Shown: positions 51,479 through 59,785, counted from the stretch's first letter. The stretch is DNA of 64,000 nucleotides from Streptomyces xanthii (GCF_014621695.1 NZ_CP061281.1:4402001-4466000), one strand, 5' to 3'. Numbers and translations: made by a program. Notes: a model not told the origin generated them from the sequence alone.

Positions 51479-52552
51479 ATGACCCAGCAGATGATGCTCG
51501 AACGAGCCGCCGGATACGCGCGCCGCTTCGACACACTCTTCGAGGAGTACTTCGACCAGGTGGGCACCCGGCTCGACGCCCCGTCCTTCAGCCGGTTCGC
51601 CCCCGACTGCCTGCGGCTGCTGCGGGAGTTGTCCCTGCGGGGTGGCAAGCGGATGCGGGTCGTCGTGCTGCACGAGGCGGCGCGTCTGGTGACGGACGAG
51701 CCGGCCGAAGGGCTGGACGCCGCCGCACTGAGCATCGAGCTGCTGCAGACCCACGGGCTGGTCCACGACGACCTCATCGACGACAGTCCCGTCCGCCGCG
51801 GCGGCCCCTCCACCTACTACGCCTACCGCGAGCGGTTCCCCGATCACCCGCAGACGGCCCTGGGCCTGACCGTGCTCGCGGGCGACCTCGCCCTCGCCCT
51901 GTCGCAGCGGGTGCTGCTGGAGGCGCCGCTGCCCGTGGCGTTGCGGCAGGCCATGGTCGAGGTCCAGACGCGGACGGCGGCCGACACGTTCCTGGGCCAG
52001 ATCATCGACCTGGAACGCGACTTCGCCGCCGCACCGGACGAGGAGGTGCTGCACTGCGTGGCCGACTACAAGTCGTCCCGCTACTCGGTCCTGGCACCCC
52101 TGCAACTCGGCCTCCTGGCCGCGGGCGAGGAGCCGGCCCGATTCGAGCGGGAACTTCGCGCCTACGCACGGCTGGTGGGAATCTGCGGGCAGATGCGCGA
52201 CGACTACCTCGACCTGTTCGGCGACGCGGCCACCTTGGGCAAGCCGATCGGCACCGACCTGCGCGACGGCAGGCACAGCTACGCCGTCCACGCCCTGCTG
52301 GCGGCCGCCGACGACACCGAGCGCCGCGTGCTGCGGGCCGCACTCGGCGACCCGGACAGCCCACCGCAGACCATCGCGGAGGTCCGCGAGATCGGGGAGC
52401 GCCGGGGCGTGCCGGCCCGCATGCAGGCGGCCATGAACCGCCGTGCCGACGAGGCGTCGGCGGTCGCCGCGGGCTGGCGCTCGCACTGGCGCGAGGAGGC
52501 GGTCACCTTCTTCGAACGACTGCCGCGGTGGAGTGTCGAGCGGGCGAGGTGA
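51479..52552 (+). CDS. Polyprenyl (isoprenyl diphosphate) synthase
   Basis: The 357-residue all-alpha trans-prenyltransferase contains GGKRMR, a first Asp-rich motif VHDDLIDDSPVRRGG (about 96), a GQIIDLERDFA segment, DYKSSRYSVLAPLQLGLLAAG, and a second Asp-rich motif GQMRDDYLDLFGD (about 240). It condenses isopentenyl diphosphate with an allylic diphosphate. Chain length cannot be read with certainty, but a bulky SIELLQTHGLVHDD lead-in resembles geranylgeranyl-type enzymes. No terpene cyclase is adjacent. The ATG at 51479 follows AGGAAG. Confidence 0.93.
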   Translation: MTQQMMLERAAGYARRFDTLFEEYFDQVGTRLDAPSFSRFAPDCLRLLRELSLRGGKRMRVVVLHEAARLVTDEPAEGLDAAALSIELLQTHGLVHDDLIDDSPVRRGGPSTYYAYRERFPDHPQTALGLTVLAGDLALALSQRVLLEAPLPVALRQAMVEVQTRTAADTFLGQIIDLERDFAAAPDEEVLHCVADYKSSRYSVLAPLQLGLLAAGEEPARFERELRAYARLVGICGQMRDDYLDLFGDAATLGKPIGTDLRDGRHSYAVHALLAAADDTERRVLRAALGDPDSPPQTIAEVREIGERRGVPARMQAAMNRRADEASAVAAGWRSHWREEAVTFFERLPRWSVERAR

Positions 52553-52585
52553 CCCGTACGCGCTCGGCCCCCTCAGAAACGGCGA

Positions 52586-52618
52586 ACGGCCCCTCGGAAT
52601 CGGATTCCGAGGGGCCGT
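52586..52618. terminator. Very strong hairpin terminator
   Basis: ACGGCCCCTCGGAAT (52586-52600) and ATTCCGAGGGGCCGT (52604-52618) form a perfect 15-bp stem with a 3-nt loop, 33 bp after the polyprenyl synthase stop. It also faces the 3' end of the tRNA gene on the other strand. Confidence 0.9.
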
Positions 52619-52646
52619 CCTCTGCTCTGACCCAGGTCAGACACTG

Positions 52647-52719
52647 TGCCCCCGGCAGGATTCGAACCTGCGACACCCGCTTTAGGAGAGCGGTGCTCTA
52701 TCCCCTGAGCTACGAAGGC
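52647..52719 (-). tRNA. tRNA-Arg (anticodon CCT)
   Basis: On the minus strand the acceptor arm GCCTTCG pairs with CGGGGGC (two G-U pairs). The D-arm is AGCTC...GAGC, and the anticodon stem CCGCT/AGCGG holds the loop CTCCTAA with anticodon CCT, reading AGG. The T-arm GCAGG-TTCGAAT-CCTGC is canonical. The discriminator is A; the CCA is not encoded. No integrase or att repeat is seen nearby. Confidence 0.95.
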
Positions 52720-52785
52720 GCGGGGACAGCCTAGCGGATCGGGGTGGTGGGGCGGGATGGCGTGAGGGGGCGGATCGTGCGGGGG

Positions 52786-53607
52786 TCAGTCCGTGCGGAC
52801 CGCTCGGAGGAAGGTCTGGGTGAAGGTCTCGATCGCCACCTGCTGGGGTGGGAGTTCGACGTCCGGGAGCTGGGCGAAGGACGGGCGCAGCAGGTAGTGG
52901 AGGACGATCGGGCTGGTCATCTGCTGGATGAGGAGGATGCGGGGCAGGTCGCGGACGCGGCCCGCGGTGACCTCGTCGTCCAGCCAGGTGCCGACGGCGC
53001 CCAGCATGCGGGGGAAGATCCGCTGGAAGAGGGCGTGGATGCCGGGGTCCGCTCCGGGGCGGGCGAAGACCTCGGCGAAGAAGGCGGCCAGGACGCGGGG
53101 CTCCCGGTCGAGGGCCGTCACGAAGAGCCCGTACACGCGGCGGACCGTGGTCTCCAGGTCGGCGCGCGGGCCCTTGAGGAGTTCCTCCACGTCGACGACG
53201 GGGCTGTAGCGCTCGAAGACGGCGTGGAGCAGCTCGTCGCGGCCGCCGAACGCCGCGTACAGGCTGTGGACCGAGCAGCCGGCCGCCGCCGCGACCCGCT
53301 CGAAGGTCACCATGACGAGCCCCTGCTCGCTGATCAGCGTGGCCGCGGCGTCGATCGCGCGCTCCCGTACGGGCTTCTGCGTGCCCGGCTCGATGCCCGC
53401 CGCGCGCAGGGCCTCTTCGAGGGCGCTGCGGGTACCGCCCAGCCGGCGCATGAGGGTACTGCGGGAGATGTCCGCTTCGTGGGCGATCTCGCGGAGGGTC
53501 ACGTCGGCCACGGGGACGCCGCGGGCCGCTGCCACGCGCAGGGCGGCGTCGGTGATCTCCGGCGGGACGGGGGGCTGCGGCGAGGACGGCTCATCGGTGT
53601 TTGACAC
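52786..53607 (-). CDS. TetR-family regulator with two tandem HTH units
   Basis: From GTG 53607 the protein has 273 residues. Two successive TetR-like N-terminal domains are visible. The first is PEITDAALRVAAARG...VTLREIAHEADISRSTLMRRLGGTRSALEEAL (about 15-70). The second is VRERAIDAAATLISEQGLVMVTFERVAAAAGCSVHSLYAAFGGRDELLHAVF (about 78-130). A C-terminal ligand domain follows (LETTVRRVYGLFVTALDREPRVLAAFFAEVFARPGA). Normal TetR proteins have one HTH and about 200 residues. It is divergent from the ABC-2-like membrane protein gene 136 bp away, its probable target. The start lacks a strong ribosome site. Confidence 0.9.
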   Translation of the reverse strand: MSNTDEPSSPQPPVPPEITDAALRVAAARGVPVADVTLREIAHEADISRSTLMRRLGGTRSALEEALRAAGIEPGTQKPVRERAIDAAATLISEQGLVMVTFERVAAAAGCSVHSLYAAFGGRDELLHAVFERYSPVVDVEELLKGPRADLETTVRRVYGLFVTALDREPRVLAAFFAEVFARPGADPGIHALFQRIFPRMLGAVGTWLDDEVTAGRVRDLPRILLIQQMTSPIVLHYLLRPSFAQLPDVELPPQQVAIETFTQTFLRAVRTD

Positions 53608-53743
53608 ATGACTCAATGTACCCTGTAATCGAGTATCAGGCGAGCATCGGTGACGGATGATCCGTCGCCTGTCGTCGCGCGCGCCGTGCACCGCCCCGGC
53701 ATCCTTCGCCCGCGACCGGGCCGTACGCAAGGAAGCGATCCTC

Positions 53744-54826
53744 ATGATCACGAACACGGACACGACCACGGACAGGGACACGAACACGGACACGACCACG
53801 AACACGGGTACGACCACGGAGGAGACGCCGGGGGGTGGCGTTCGGCGGCTGATCGTTGTTGTTCTCGGGCTGACCGCCCTCGTCACCGTGATGCTCTGCG
53901 CCTTCGCCCTCCCGTCCGCCAAGGGCGCCCCGCACGACGTGCCCGTCGGCGTCACCGGACCGCAGCAGGTCACGCGGGTCATGGAGCAGAAGCTGGCGGG
54001 CGACGCGTGGGACGTCCGCGTCTACGACGGGCCCGAGCAGCTCCGCTCCGCGATCCGGGACCGCGACGTCGCGGGCGGCCTCGCCGTGACTCCCGGGGGT
54101 ATCGACGTCTACACCGCCACCGCCGGCGGACCCTCCGCCACCGGCGCGCTGACCGCCCTGGGTACGCAGCTCGCGGCGCAGCGGCACGCGGAGCCGACCG
54201 TCCACGACCTGGTGCCGTTCACCGCGGACGACCCCCGCGGGGCCGGGCTCACCGCCGCGCTGCTGCCGATGATCTTCGGCGGGATCTTCCCGGCCGTGAT
54301 CCTCGGGCGGGTCTTCCCCGGACACCGCGGACTGCGGGCCCGGCTGGCCGGCGTCCTCGCCTTCGCGGTCGTGGCCGGCGCCGCCGTCGCCGCGTTCCTC
54401 CAGTACGGCACCGGGACCCTCGACGGCGACTACGTGGTCACCGCCGCCGGTCTGGCCCTCGGCATGGCCGCCCTCGCCTCCGTCGTCATCGGCCTCCAGG
54501 CGCTGTTCGGCGGGGTGGGCCTCGGGATCGGCGGCGCGGTGATGATGCTGCTGGGCAATCCGCTCTCCGGCCTGGCCACCGGCCCGCACTGGCTGCCCGC
54601 CGGCTGGGCCCTGCTCGGACAGCTGCTGCCGCCGGGAGCCTCGGGCAGCCTCCTGCGCGCCAACGGCTTCTTCGACGGGACGGGCGCGGCCCGCCCCGCG
54701 CTGACCCTGGCCGTGTGGGTGGTCGCCGGCATCGGGCTCGTCGTCCTCGCGGACCTGCGCGGCCGGCGCCGGGGCGCCGAGGACGCCGTGGCCGCGCCGG
54801 AGCGCGCCGAGGCCGTGACCGTCTGA
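53744..54826 (+). CDS. ABC-2/YhgE-like membrane protein
   Basis: From ATG 53744 (AAGGAAG upstream) the protein has 360 residues. A Thr/Asp/Asn-rich N-terminal tail (NTDTTTDRDTNTDTTTNTG) encoded by direct repeats precedes one membrane helix (RLIVVVLGLTALVTVMLCAFALP), an external domain (VPVGVTGPQQVTRVMEQKLAGDAWDVRVYDGPEQLRSAIRDRDVAGGLAV, about 60-165), and five more helices. This is the layout of ABC-2-type or YhgE/Pip permease-like proteins, without an ATPase gene beside it. The divergent tandem-HTH regulator suggests drug- or stress-induced export. Confidence 0.82.
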   Translation: MITNTDTTTDRDTNTDTTTNTGTTTEETPGGGVRRLIVVVLGLTALVTVMLCAFALPSAKGAPHDVPVGVTGPQQVTRVMEQKLAGDAWDVRVYDGPEQLRSAIRDRDVAGGLAVTPGGIDVYTATAGGPSATGALTALGTQLAAQRHAEPTVHDLVPFTADDPRGAGLTAALLPMIFGGIFPAVILGRVFPGHRGLRARLAGVLAFAVVAGAAVAAFLQYGTGTLDGDYVVTAAGLALGMAALASVVIGLQALFGGVGLGIGGAVMMLLGNPLSGLATGPHWLPAGWALLGQLLPPGASGSLLRANGFFDGTGAARPALTLAVWVVAGIGLVVLADLRGRRRGAEDAVAAPERAEAVTV

Positions 54827-54963
54827 GACTCACGCGGACAGCGGGCGCCGAGGGCACCTCGGGAGGCCGGGGGACAGAGGGCGTGCTATCCCGGAAGAGC
54901 GAGGTAAACGAGGGGGGCACGCTTGTCGGCGCGGGTCGGTCGTTCCGGCCCACCGGCCTCACT

Positions 54964-54979
54964 GAGTGGAGGTCCACTC
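54964..54979 (+). promoter_or_regulatory. Palindrome containing the ribosome-binding site
   Basis: GAGTGGA-GG-TCCACTC (54964-54979) is a perfect inverted repeat ending one base before the ATG at 54980, and its centre GGAGG (54968-54972) is the Shine-Dalgarno sequence. It could be an operator or an RNA hairpin that hides the ribosome site. Confidence 0.55.
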
Positions 54980-55783
54980 ATGACCCCGTTCCCGAACGCA
55001 CTCGCCGTCGACTTCACCGGCGGCCTCAACGACGCCTGGTCGAAGGTCGCCCAGTTCGTGCCGAAGCTGATCGGCTTCCTGGTCGTCCTGGCCATCGGCT
55101 GGTTCGTGTCCAAGATGATCGCCCGCGTCCTGGACCGGGTCCTGCGCAAGGTCGGCTCGGAGAAGCTGGCCGAGCGGGCCGGTGCGGCCAAGATGCTCGA
55201 AGGGTCGAAGTACGACACCACCGGGATCATCTGCAAGGTCGTGTACTACGCCCTGCTGCTGATCACGCTCCAGCTCGGCTTCGGGGTCTTCGGCAGCAAC
55301 CCCGTCTCCACCATGCTCAACGGCATCGTCGCCTGGATCCCGCGCGGCATCGTCGCGATCGTGCTGGTCGTGGTGGCCATGGCCGTCGCGAACGTCGTCC
55401 GGGACATCGTCACCAACGCCCTGTCCTCCGTCTCGTACGGGAAGACCGTCGGGACCGTGGTGTGGGCCTGCATCGTGGCCCTCGGCGTGATCGCCGCGCT
55501 CGGTCAGGCCGGGATCGCGACGACCGTCACGCAGCCCGTCCTCTACGCGGCTCTCGCGGCTGCCGCGGGCATCATGATCGTCGGCGTCGGCGGCGGGCTC
55601 ATCGGCCCGATGCGCCAGCGCTGGGAGCGGTGGCTGAACAAGGCCGAGGAGGAGACCGCGAAGGCGCGCGGCGTCGGCGGCACCGGGGCGTACCAGGCGG
55701 GTCGCGAGGACGCGCTCACGCACCAGCCGGTGCAGGACCGGGAGCGCACCGACCCCCGGGCCGGCGGTTCGACGAGCGGCTGA
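54980..55783 (+). CDS. Mechanosensitive ion channel family protein (CmpX/TM-helix type)
   Basis: The 267-residue protein has four to five helices. The first, VPKLIGFLVVLAIGWFVSKMIARVLDRVLRKVG, is the MscS-like TM-helix repeat, repeated loosely in MLNGIVAWIPRGIVAIVLVVVAMAVANVVRDIVTNAL. It ends in a charged cytoplasmic tail with KAEEETAKARG. It lacks the C-terminal MscS beta domain, as in CmpX-type proteins. Likely roles are osmotic stress response or ion leak. Translation may be governed by the palindrome over its ribosome site. Confidence 0.85.
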   Translation: MTPFPNALAVDFTGGLNDAWSKVAQFVPKLIGFLVVLAIGWFVSKMIARVLDRVLRKVGSEKLAERAGAAKMLEGSKYDTTGIICKVVYYALLLITLQLGFGVFGSNPVSTMLNGIVAWIPRGIVAIVLVVVAMAVANVVRDIVTNALSSVSYGKTVGTVVWACIVALGVIAALGQAGIATTVTQPVLYAALAAAAGIMIVGVGGGLIGPMRQRWERWLNKAEEETAKARGVGGTGAYQAGREDALTHQPVQDRERTDPRAGGSTSG

Positions 55784-55814
55784 GCCCGACCGGCGGTCCA
55801 GCGCATCGAGCCCC

Positions 55815-55899
55815 GAGACCAGCGAGCGACTGAGGTCAGCGAGCGACTGAGGTCAGCGAGCGCCCGGGATCAGCGAGCGCCTGAGATCAGTGAGTGGTT
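55815..55899. repeat. Five 17-bp tandem repeats at convergent gene ends
   Basis: Five units of 17 bp start at 55815, 55832, 55849, 55866 and 55883, with consensus GAGGTCAGCGAGCGACT. The first three are nearly identical, and the last overlaps the stop codon of the gene at 55887. Confidence 0.85.
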
Positions 55900-56207
55900 G
55901 AACGGTTTCCGTTCAGCAGGTCGTGCCGCTTCACCAGCCAGCTGATGGCGGTGAGGCGGCACACCGCGTAGTCGTGGCCGACCGGCTCCCGCCAGCCCGT
56001 CTCGTCGAGGGCGTCGAGGAAACCCAGCGCGTAGTCGGAGAGGAGCTCGGCGTCGGGCGCCGGCGGTTCGAGGTCCGCGCCGGTGACCTCCAGACGGTCG
56101 CGGAGCGCCGACACGTGCTGGTCGACGGCGGCCGTGAAGGCGGGCTCGAAGGCGAACTCGGCGAAGCGCGGGCCGTACGCCTCGCTGACCCGGGCGAGAG
56201 GGGACAT
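55887..56207 (-). CDS. Small helical protein of unknown function
   Basis: The 106-residue protein reads FAEFAFEPAFTAAVDQHVSALRDRLEVTGADLEPPAPDAELLSDYALGFLDALDETGWREPVGHDYAVCRLTAISWLVKRHDLL. It is mostly helical and soluble, and resembles small DUF6401-type Streptomyces proteins, but I am not sure of that. The ATG at 56207 follows TTGAGG. It is divergent from the acyl-CoA ligase gene. Confidence 0.7.
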   Translation of the reverse strand: MSPLARVSEAYGPRFAEFAFEPAFTAAVDQHVSALRDRLEVTGADLEPPAPDAELLSDYALGFLDALDETGWREPVGHDYAVCRLTAISWLVKRHDLLNGNRSTTH

Positions 56208-56363
56208 GCCTCAAAAGTACGGGGGAGGGGGTGGCCGGGGGAGGGCCTTTCGGGGTGCCGTTGGTCACTGCGTTCGTCCCCTGATGTCCCTGTCTGTCGG
56301 GGCCGAAAGACCCAGTGCGCGCCCCCTGCGCGTCCGGTGCGCCCGGCGGTTCCGACGCGCGTA

Positions 56364-56394
56364 TTGACGGGCGCCGGGACCGGCCGCGTAGCGT
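56364..56394 (+). promoter_or_regulatory. Leaderless promoter of the acyl-CoA ligase gene
   Basis: TTGACG (56364-56369) and TAGCGT (56389-56394) are 19 bp apart, and the ATG at 56401 follows the -10 by 6 nt. No ribosome-binding site exists before the ATG, which supports a leaderless transcript. Confidence 0.65.
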
Positions 56395-56400
56395 CCCGGC

Positions 56401-58077
56401 ATGGATTCCCTGGACGCGCTGCTCACCGCTCCGGGCGCCCCCTTCTCCGTGGAACGCGGCGCGGACGGGCGCCTCGCGTACGCCGAAGGACCGCGCACCC
56501 TGCGGGAGTTCGCCGAGACGACCTGGGCGTACGGCGACACCCCGTTCCTGATCACGGAGGACGGGCGGACCACGTACGCCGAGTTCTTCGCCGCCGCGTC
56601 GGCGCTCGCCCGCCGCTTCCTCGATCCGGACGAGGGCTACGGGCTGCGGCCCGGCGACCGTGCCGTGATCGCCATGCGCAACCACCCCGAGTGGCAGACC
56701 GCCTTCTGGGCCGCCCAGCTCGCCGGCCTCGTCGCCGTCCCGCTGAACGCCTGGTGGACCGCCGACGAGTGCGCGTACGCCCTCGACGACTGCCGGCCCG
56801 GGGTGCTGATCGTCGACGGGGAGCGCTACGAGCGGGTGCGGTCCTGGCTCGGCACGGTCCCCGACCCGCCGTGGACGCTGGTGTGCCACGGGGAGGGGCA
56901 TGCCGTGGACGGGCCGCGCGTCGAGCGGTACGAGGAGCTGCCCGCCGCCGATCCGCTGCTCGGGCCGCCGGACGTCGACGTGCTCCCCGAACAGGACGCC
57001 ACCCTCCTCTACACCTCCGGCACCACCGGCCGGCCCAAGGGCGCCGTCGCCACGCACCACGCGCAGACGGGCGCCATCGCCAACGCGCTCTACTTCTCCG
57101 CCCTCTCGGCGCTGCGGCGCGGGCTCGTGCCGGGGCAGGGGCCGGCCCAGATCGGGATGCTGACCTTCCCGTTCTTCCACGTCGCGGCGTTCACCGGGTT
57201 CTTCCGGGCGATGGCGGTGGGCGGCACGCTGGTGCTGCTGCGCAAGTGGGACCCGGACGTCGCCGTGCGGCTGGTGCGGGAGCACGGCGTCACCGCGTTC
57301 GGCGGCGTGCCCACGACCGCGCTCCAGCTCCTCGAACGCGCCGCCGAGCTGGACGACGACCTGCCCACGCTCACCTCCGTCAGCACCGGGGGCGCCCCGG
57401 CCCCGCCGCAGCTCGTCCAGCGGCTCACCGCCCGCTACGGGGAGCGGGTCGAGCCCGCCAACGCGTACGGGCTCACCGAGACGCTCGGCGCGGTCACGTC
57501 CACGTTCGGGGAGCAGTACCGCAAGGGGCCGGACAGTGTGGGGCGGCCCGCGCCGGCGGTCGAGGTGCGGATCGCCGAGCCCGCGGGGGAGGCCGTCCCC
57601 GGCGGGGAGGTGGGCGAGCTGTGGCTGCGCGGGCAGTCCATGGTCCGGGGGTACTGGGAGGACCCGGAGGCGAGCGCGGCCGCGATCACGGCGGACGGGT
57701 GGTTCCGTACGGGGGACCTGGCGGTGCTGCTCGACGACGGGCGGGTACGGGTCGTCGACCGGATCAAGGACATGGTGATCCGGGGCGGGGAGAACGTGTA
57801 CTGCGCCGAGGTGGAGGCGGCGCTGTACGAGCATCCCGATGTGCTGGAGGCGGCCGTGTTCGGGGTGCCGCATCCGGTGCTCGGCGAGGAGGTCGCGGCG
57901 GTCGTCCGGGTGCGGGGCGGGCTCGATCCTTCGGCGCTGCGGGAGTTCGCGGGGCGGGGGCTGGCGGCGTTCAAGGTGCCGGCCCATGTCGTGGTGCAGA
58001 AGGAGGAGTTGCCGCGCAACGCGACGGGGAAGGTGCTGAAGCGTGCCCTTCGTGAGAGCTGGCCTCCCTCGCCGTAG
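56401..58077 (+). CDS. Class I adenylate-forming acyl-CoA ligase
   Basis: The 558-residue enzyme has the AMP-binding P-loop-like motif LLYTSGTTGRPKGAV, TFPFFHVAAF, GAPAPPQL, NAYGLTETLGAVTS, GWFRTGDLAVL, the hinge motif VVDRIKDMVIRGGENVYCAEVE, and the C-terminal LPRNATGKVLKRALRE catalytic lysine. It activates a fatty or aromatic acid to an acyl-AMP and then to the CoA thioester. It stands alone as a monocistronic gene. Substrate specificity cannot be read. Confidence 0.94.
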   Translation: MDSLDALLTAPGAPFSVERGADGRLAYAEGPRTLREFAETTWAYGDTPFLITEDGRTTYAEFFAAASALARRFLDPDEGYGLRPGDRAVIAMRNHPEWQTAFWAAQLAGLVAVPLNAWWTADECAYALDDCRPGVLIVDGERYERVRSWLGTVPDPPWTLVCHGEGHAVDGPRVERYEELPAADPLLGPPDVDVLPEQDATLLYTSGTTGRPKGAVATHHAQTGAIANALYFSALSALRRGLVPGQGPAQIGMLTFPFFHVAAFTGFFRAMAVGGTLVLLRKWDPDVAVRLVREHGVTAFGGVPTTALQLLERAAELDDDLPTLTSVSTGGAPAPPQLVQRLTARYGERVEPANAYGLTETLGAVTSTFGEQYRKGPDSVGRPAPAVEVRIAEPAGEAVPGGEVGELWLRGQSMVRGYWEDPEASAAAITADGWFRTGDLAVLLDDGRVRVVDRIKDMVIRGGENVYCAEVEAALYEHPDVLEAAVFGVPHPVLGEEVAAVVRVRGGLDPSALREFAGRGLAAFKVPAHVVVQKEELPRNATGKVLKRALRESWPPSP

Positions 58078-58106
58078 GGCCTGCCCTTTCGTCGCCGGGT
58101 GCGGCC

Positions 58107-58275
58107 CGGTGGGGGCTTCTCGCGCCCCGCGGCGGAGCCGCTGATGGGCACAGCCCCGCGCCCCTCGAGTCGAGCGGATTCGCCGCTCAGCCTCTATCGG
58201 GGAATGCGGCGCGAAGCGCCTGCATTTCAGGGGCGCGGGGAACTGCGCGACCAGCCCCCCCACCGGCCCGCACCC
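58107..58275. repeat. Dispersed intergenic repeat element
   Basis: Between convergent stops at 58077 and 58296 lies another copy of the repeat family. GCGGCGGAGCCGCTGATGGG and CCCCGCGCCCCTCGAG sit on one side, and CAGGGGCGCGGGGAACTGCG with CGACCAGCCCCC on the other, giving long inverted complementarity. No gene is present. Confidence 0.8.
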
Positions 58276-58295
58276 GGCGACGAGACCCGAAGGCC

Positions 58296-59576
58296 CTAGC
58301 GCCGGGTGACGTAGACCCGGTAGTTGCCGGAGGCGTCCGCTCCGCCCACTGAGATCCGGACCCCCGTCTTCGTGTCCTTGAAGACCTCGCCGGGGCGGTA
58401 CGTCGCGTCGGAGAGTTCCGCGTGGACGTTGGGGCGGCGGGTGCAGCCGCCGCTGTCGGGGGTGGAGTCCTCCACGGTGATCGGCCCGTGGCCGGTGTCG
58501 ACGTCGGCGTCGACCTTGTAGACGAGCACGCCGGGCCGGCAGACGGCCTCGTCGTTGCCCTCCTGAGTGCGGACCTCGACCGCGTAGCCGGTCTTCTCGG
58601 TGAGGGGGACGAAGACGAGCTTGGTCCCGCCGCCCTCGGCCCGGCCCAGCGGCGACAGCAGGTGTTCCGTCGTGCCGGCCTGCGAGGCGCAGCCGATCTG
58701 CGCGTCGTCGAGCCAGCCGAGCTTCCACTTGTGCCAGCCGAGCAGGTCGTTCCCGACGCCCCAGTCCTCGCTCATGATGTCCCAGTGGCCGACGGCCCCG
58801 CCGCCGTCCTGGGTGTAGAGGTCGGGCAGCCCGAAGGTGTGCCCGTTCTCGTGCGGCAGCACCCGGTAGCCGGTCTCGGAGTAGGAGCCGGAGCCGTCGT
58901 CCTGCCGGGAGTAGACGAAGGACGCGTTGGCGAGGGGCACGCCGTCGGCGACTGGCGCGTCGGGGTTCCCGGCGAAGGTCACGGACAGCACGGTGTCGAG
59001 CGCGGAGGGGCCCGCGTTCGGGGTGACGAGGACGTTGACGATGTCGTACTTGCTGAAGTCGACGTCCGGGTCGGCGGCCGCCGCGATGTCCTTGACGAGC
59101 TTGCGGTAGCCCGGTTCGAAGGGGGCGCCGCGCTCTATCCCGTAGGCCTTGAACGTCTTGGGCATGCGCAGCCAGTGCTTGACCGGGGTCTCGGAGCGGT
59201 AGTCGAGCTTGCCGTAGGAGCCGGTGCGGAACCAGTCGCTGGTCTGCGGGAAGAACTCCCCGTACCGGGCCATCGCGCTGCCCTGCCCGTGCGCGTCCGG
59301 GAAGTCGATCATGAGGTTGAGGGCGCGGACGGTGCCGGTGGAACGGGCGTAGCCGGCGGACGTGGGCACGCCCTCGGACATCTGGACGCCGAGTGCGCCC
59401 CGGATCATGCAGGGGCCGAGCGAGGTGGCCCGCGCCAGGGCGGTCGGGCCGGCCGCGGTGGGCGAGCTGTCGAGGAGCCGTCCGGTGCTCGCGGTCATGG
59501 TCACCGCGAGAGCCACCGCCGTGGCTCCGGCGAGCATCGCACCACGCCGGCCCCCGCGTATCCGCCGCTGCCGCAT
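58296..59576 (-). CDS. Secreted M6-family metalloprotease
   Basis: From ATG 59576 the protein has 426 residues; GTG codons a few residues upstream are alternatives. A signal peptide with a twin-arginine-like start (MRQRRIRGGRRGAMLAGATAVALAVTMT) leads to the protease domain: LNLMIDFPD, NVLVTPNAGPSALDTVLSVTFAG, zinc motif HENGHTFGLPDLY (about residue 241), and the Met-turn region VGHWDIMSEDWGVGNDLLGWHKWKLGWL. This is the immune-inhibitor-A-like M6 group. A C-terminal beta domain may bind substrate. Confidence 0.93.
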   Translation of the reverse strand: MRQRRIRGGRRGAMLAGATAVALAVTMTASTGRLLDSSPTAAGPTALARATSLGPCMIRGALGVQMSEGVPTSAGYARSTGTVRALNLMIDFPDAHGQGSAMARYGEFFPQTSDWFRTGSYGKLDYRSETPVKHWLRMPKTFKAYGIERGAPFEPGYRKLVKDIAAAADPDVDFSKYDIVNVLVTPNAGPSALDTVLSVTFAGNPDAPVADGVPLANASFVYSRQDDGSGSYSETGYRVLPHENGHTFGLPDLYTQDGGGAVGHWDIMSEDWGVGNDLLGWHKWKLGWLDDAQIGCASQAGTTEHLLSPLGRAEGGGTKLVFVPLTEKTGYAVEVRTQEGNDEAVCRPGVLVYKVDADVDTGHGPITVEDSTPDSGGCTRRPNVHAELSDATYRPGEVFKDTKTGVRISVGGADASGNYRVYVTRR

Positions 59577-59785
59577 CCGATCCGCCTTCACGCTCGGGTC
59601 CGTTTCGATCACCCTGTGTCGGGGTGGGGCGGGCCGCGCGCTGGGTGCGCCGATCGTGGGTTTCTGGCCGCAGGCGTACGTGAGCCAGGTCACATCGGAA
59701 GCGGGAAATAACCGGGGAGGGTCTCCCCGTTTAGAAGGTCGTAGGGCTAAGCGGGGACGGATTCCCCACTTGCTTCAGCTCAGGC

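Noticed and set aside
52647..52719. tRNA-Arg as an attachment site of an integrated element
   Set aside because: No integrase, no duplicated tRNA 3' end and no change in gene type on either side.
53650..55833. Long plus-strand frame with a His/Asp/Gly-rich start overlapping the ABC-2-like and channel genes
   Set aside because: It is an out-of-frame reading of repeat DNA and two well-supported genes; the His-rich look comes from ACGACC-type repeats.
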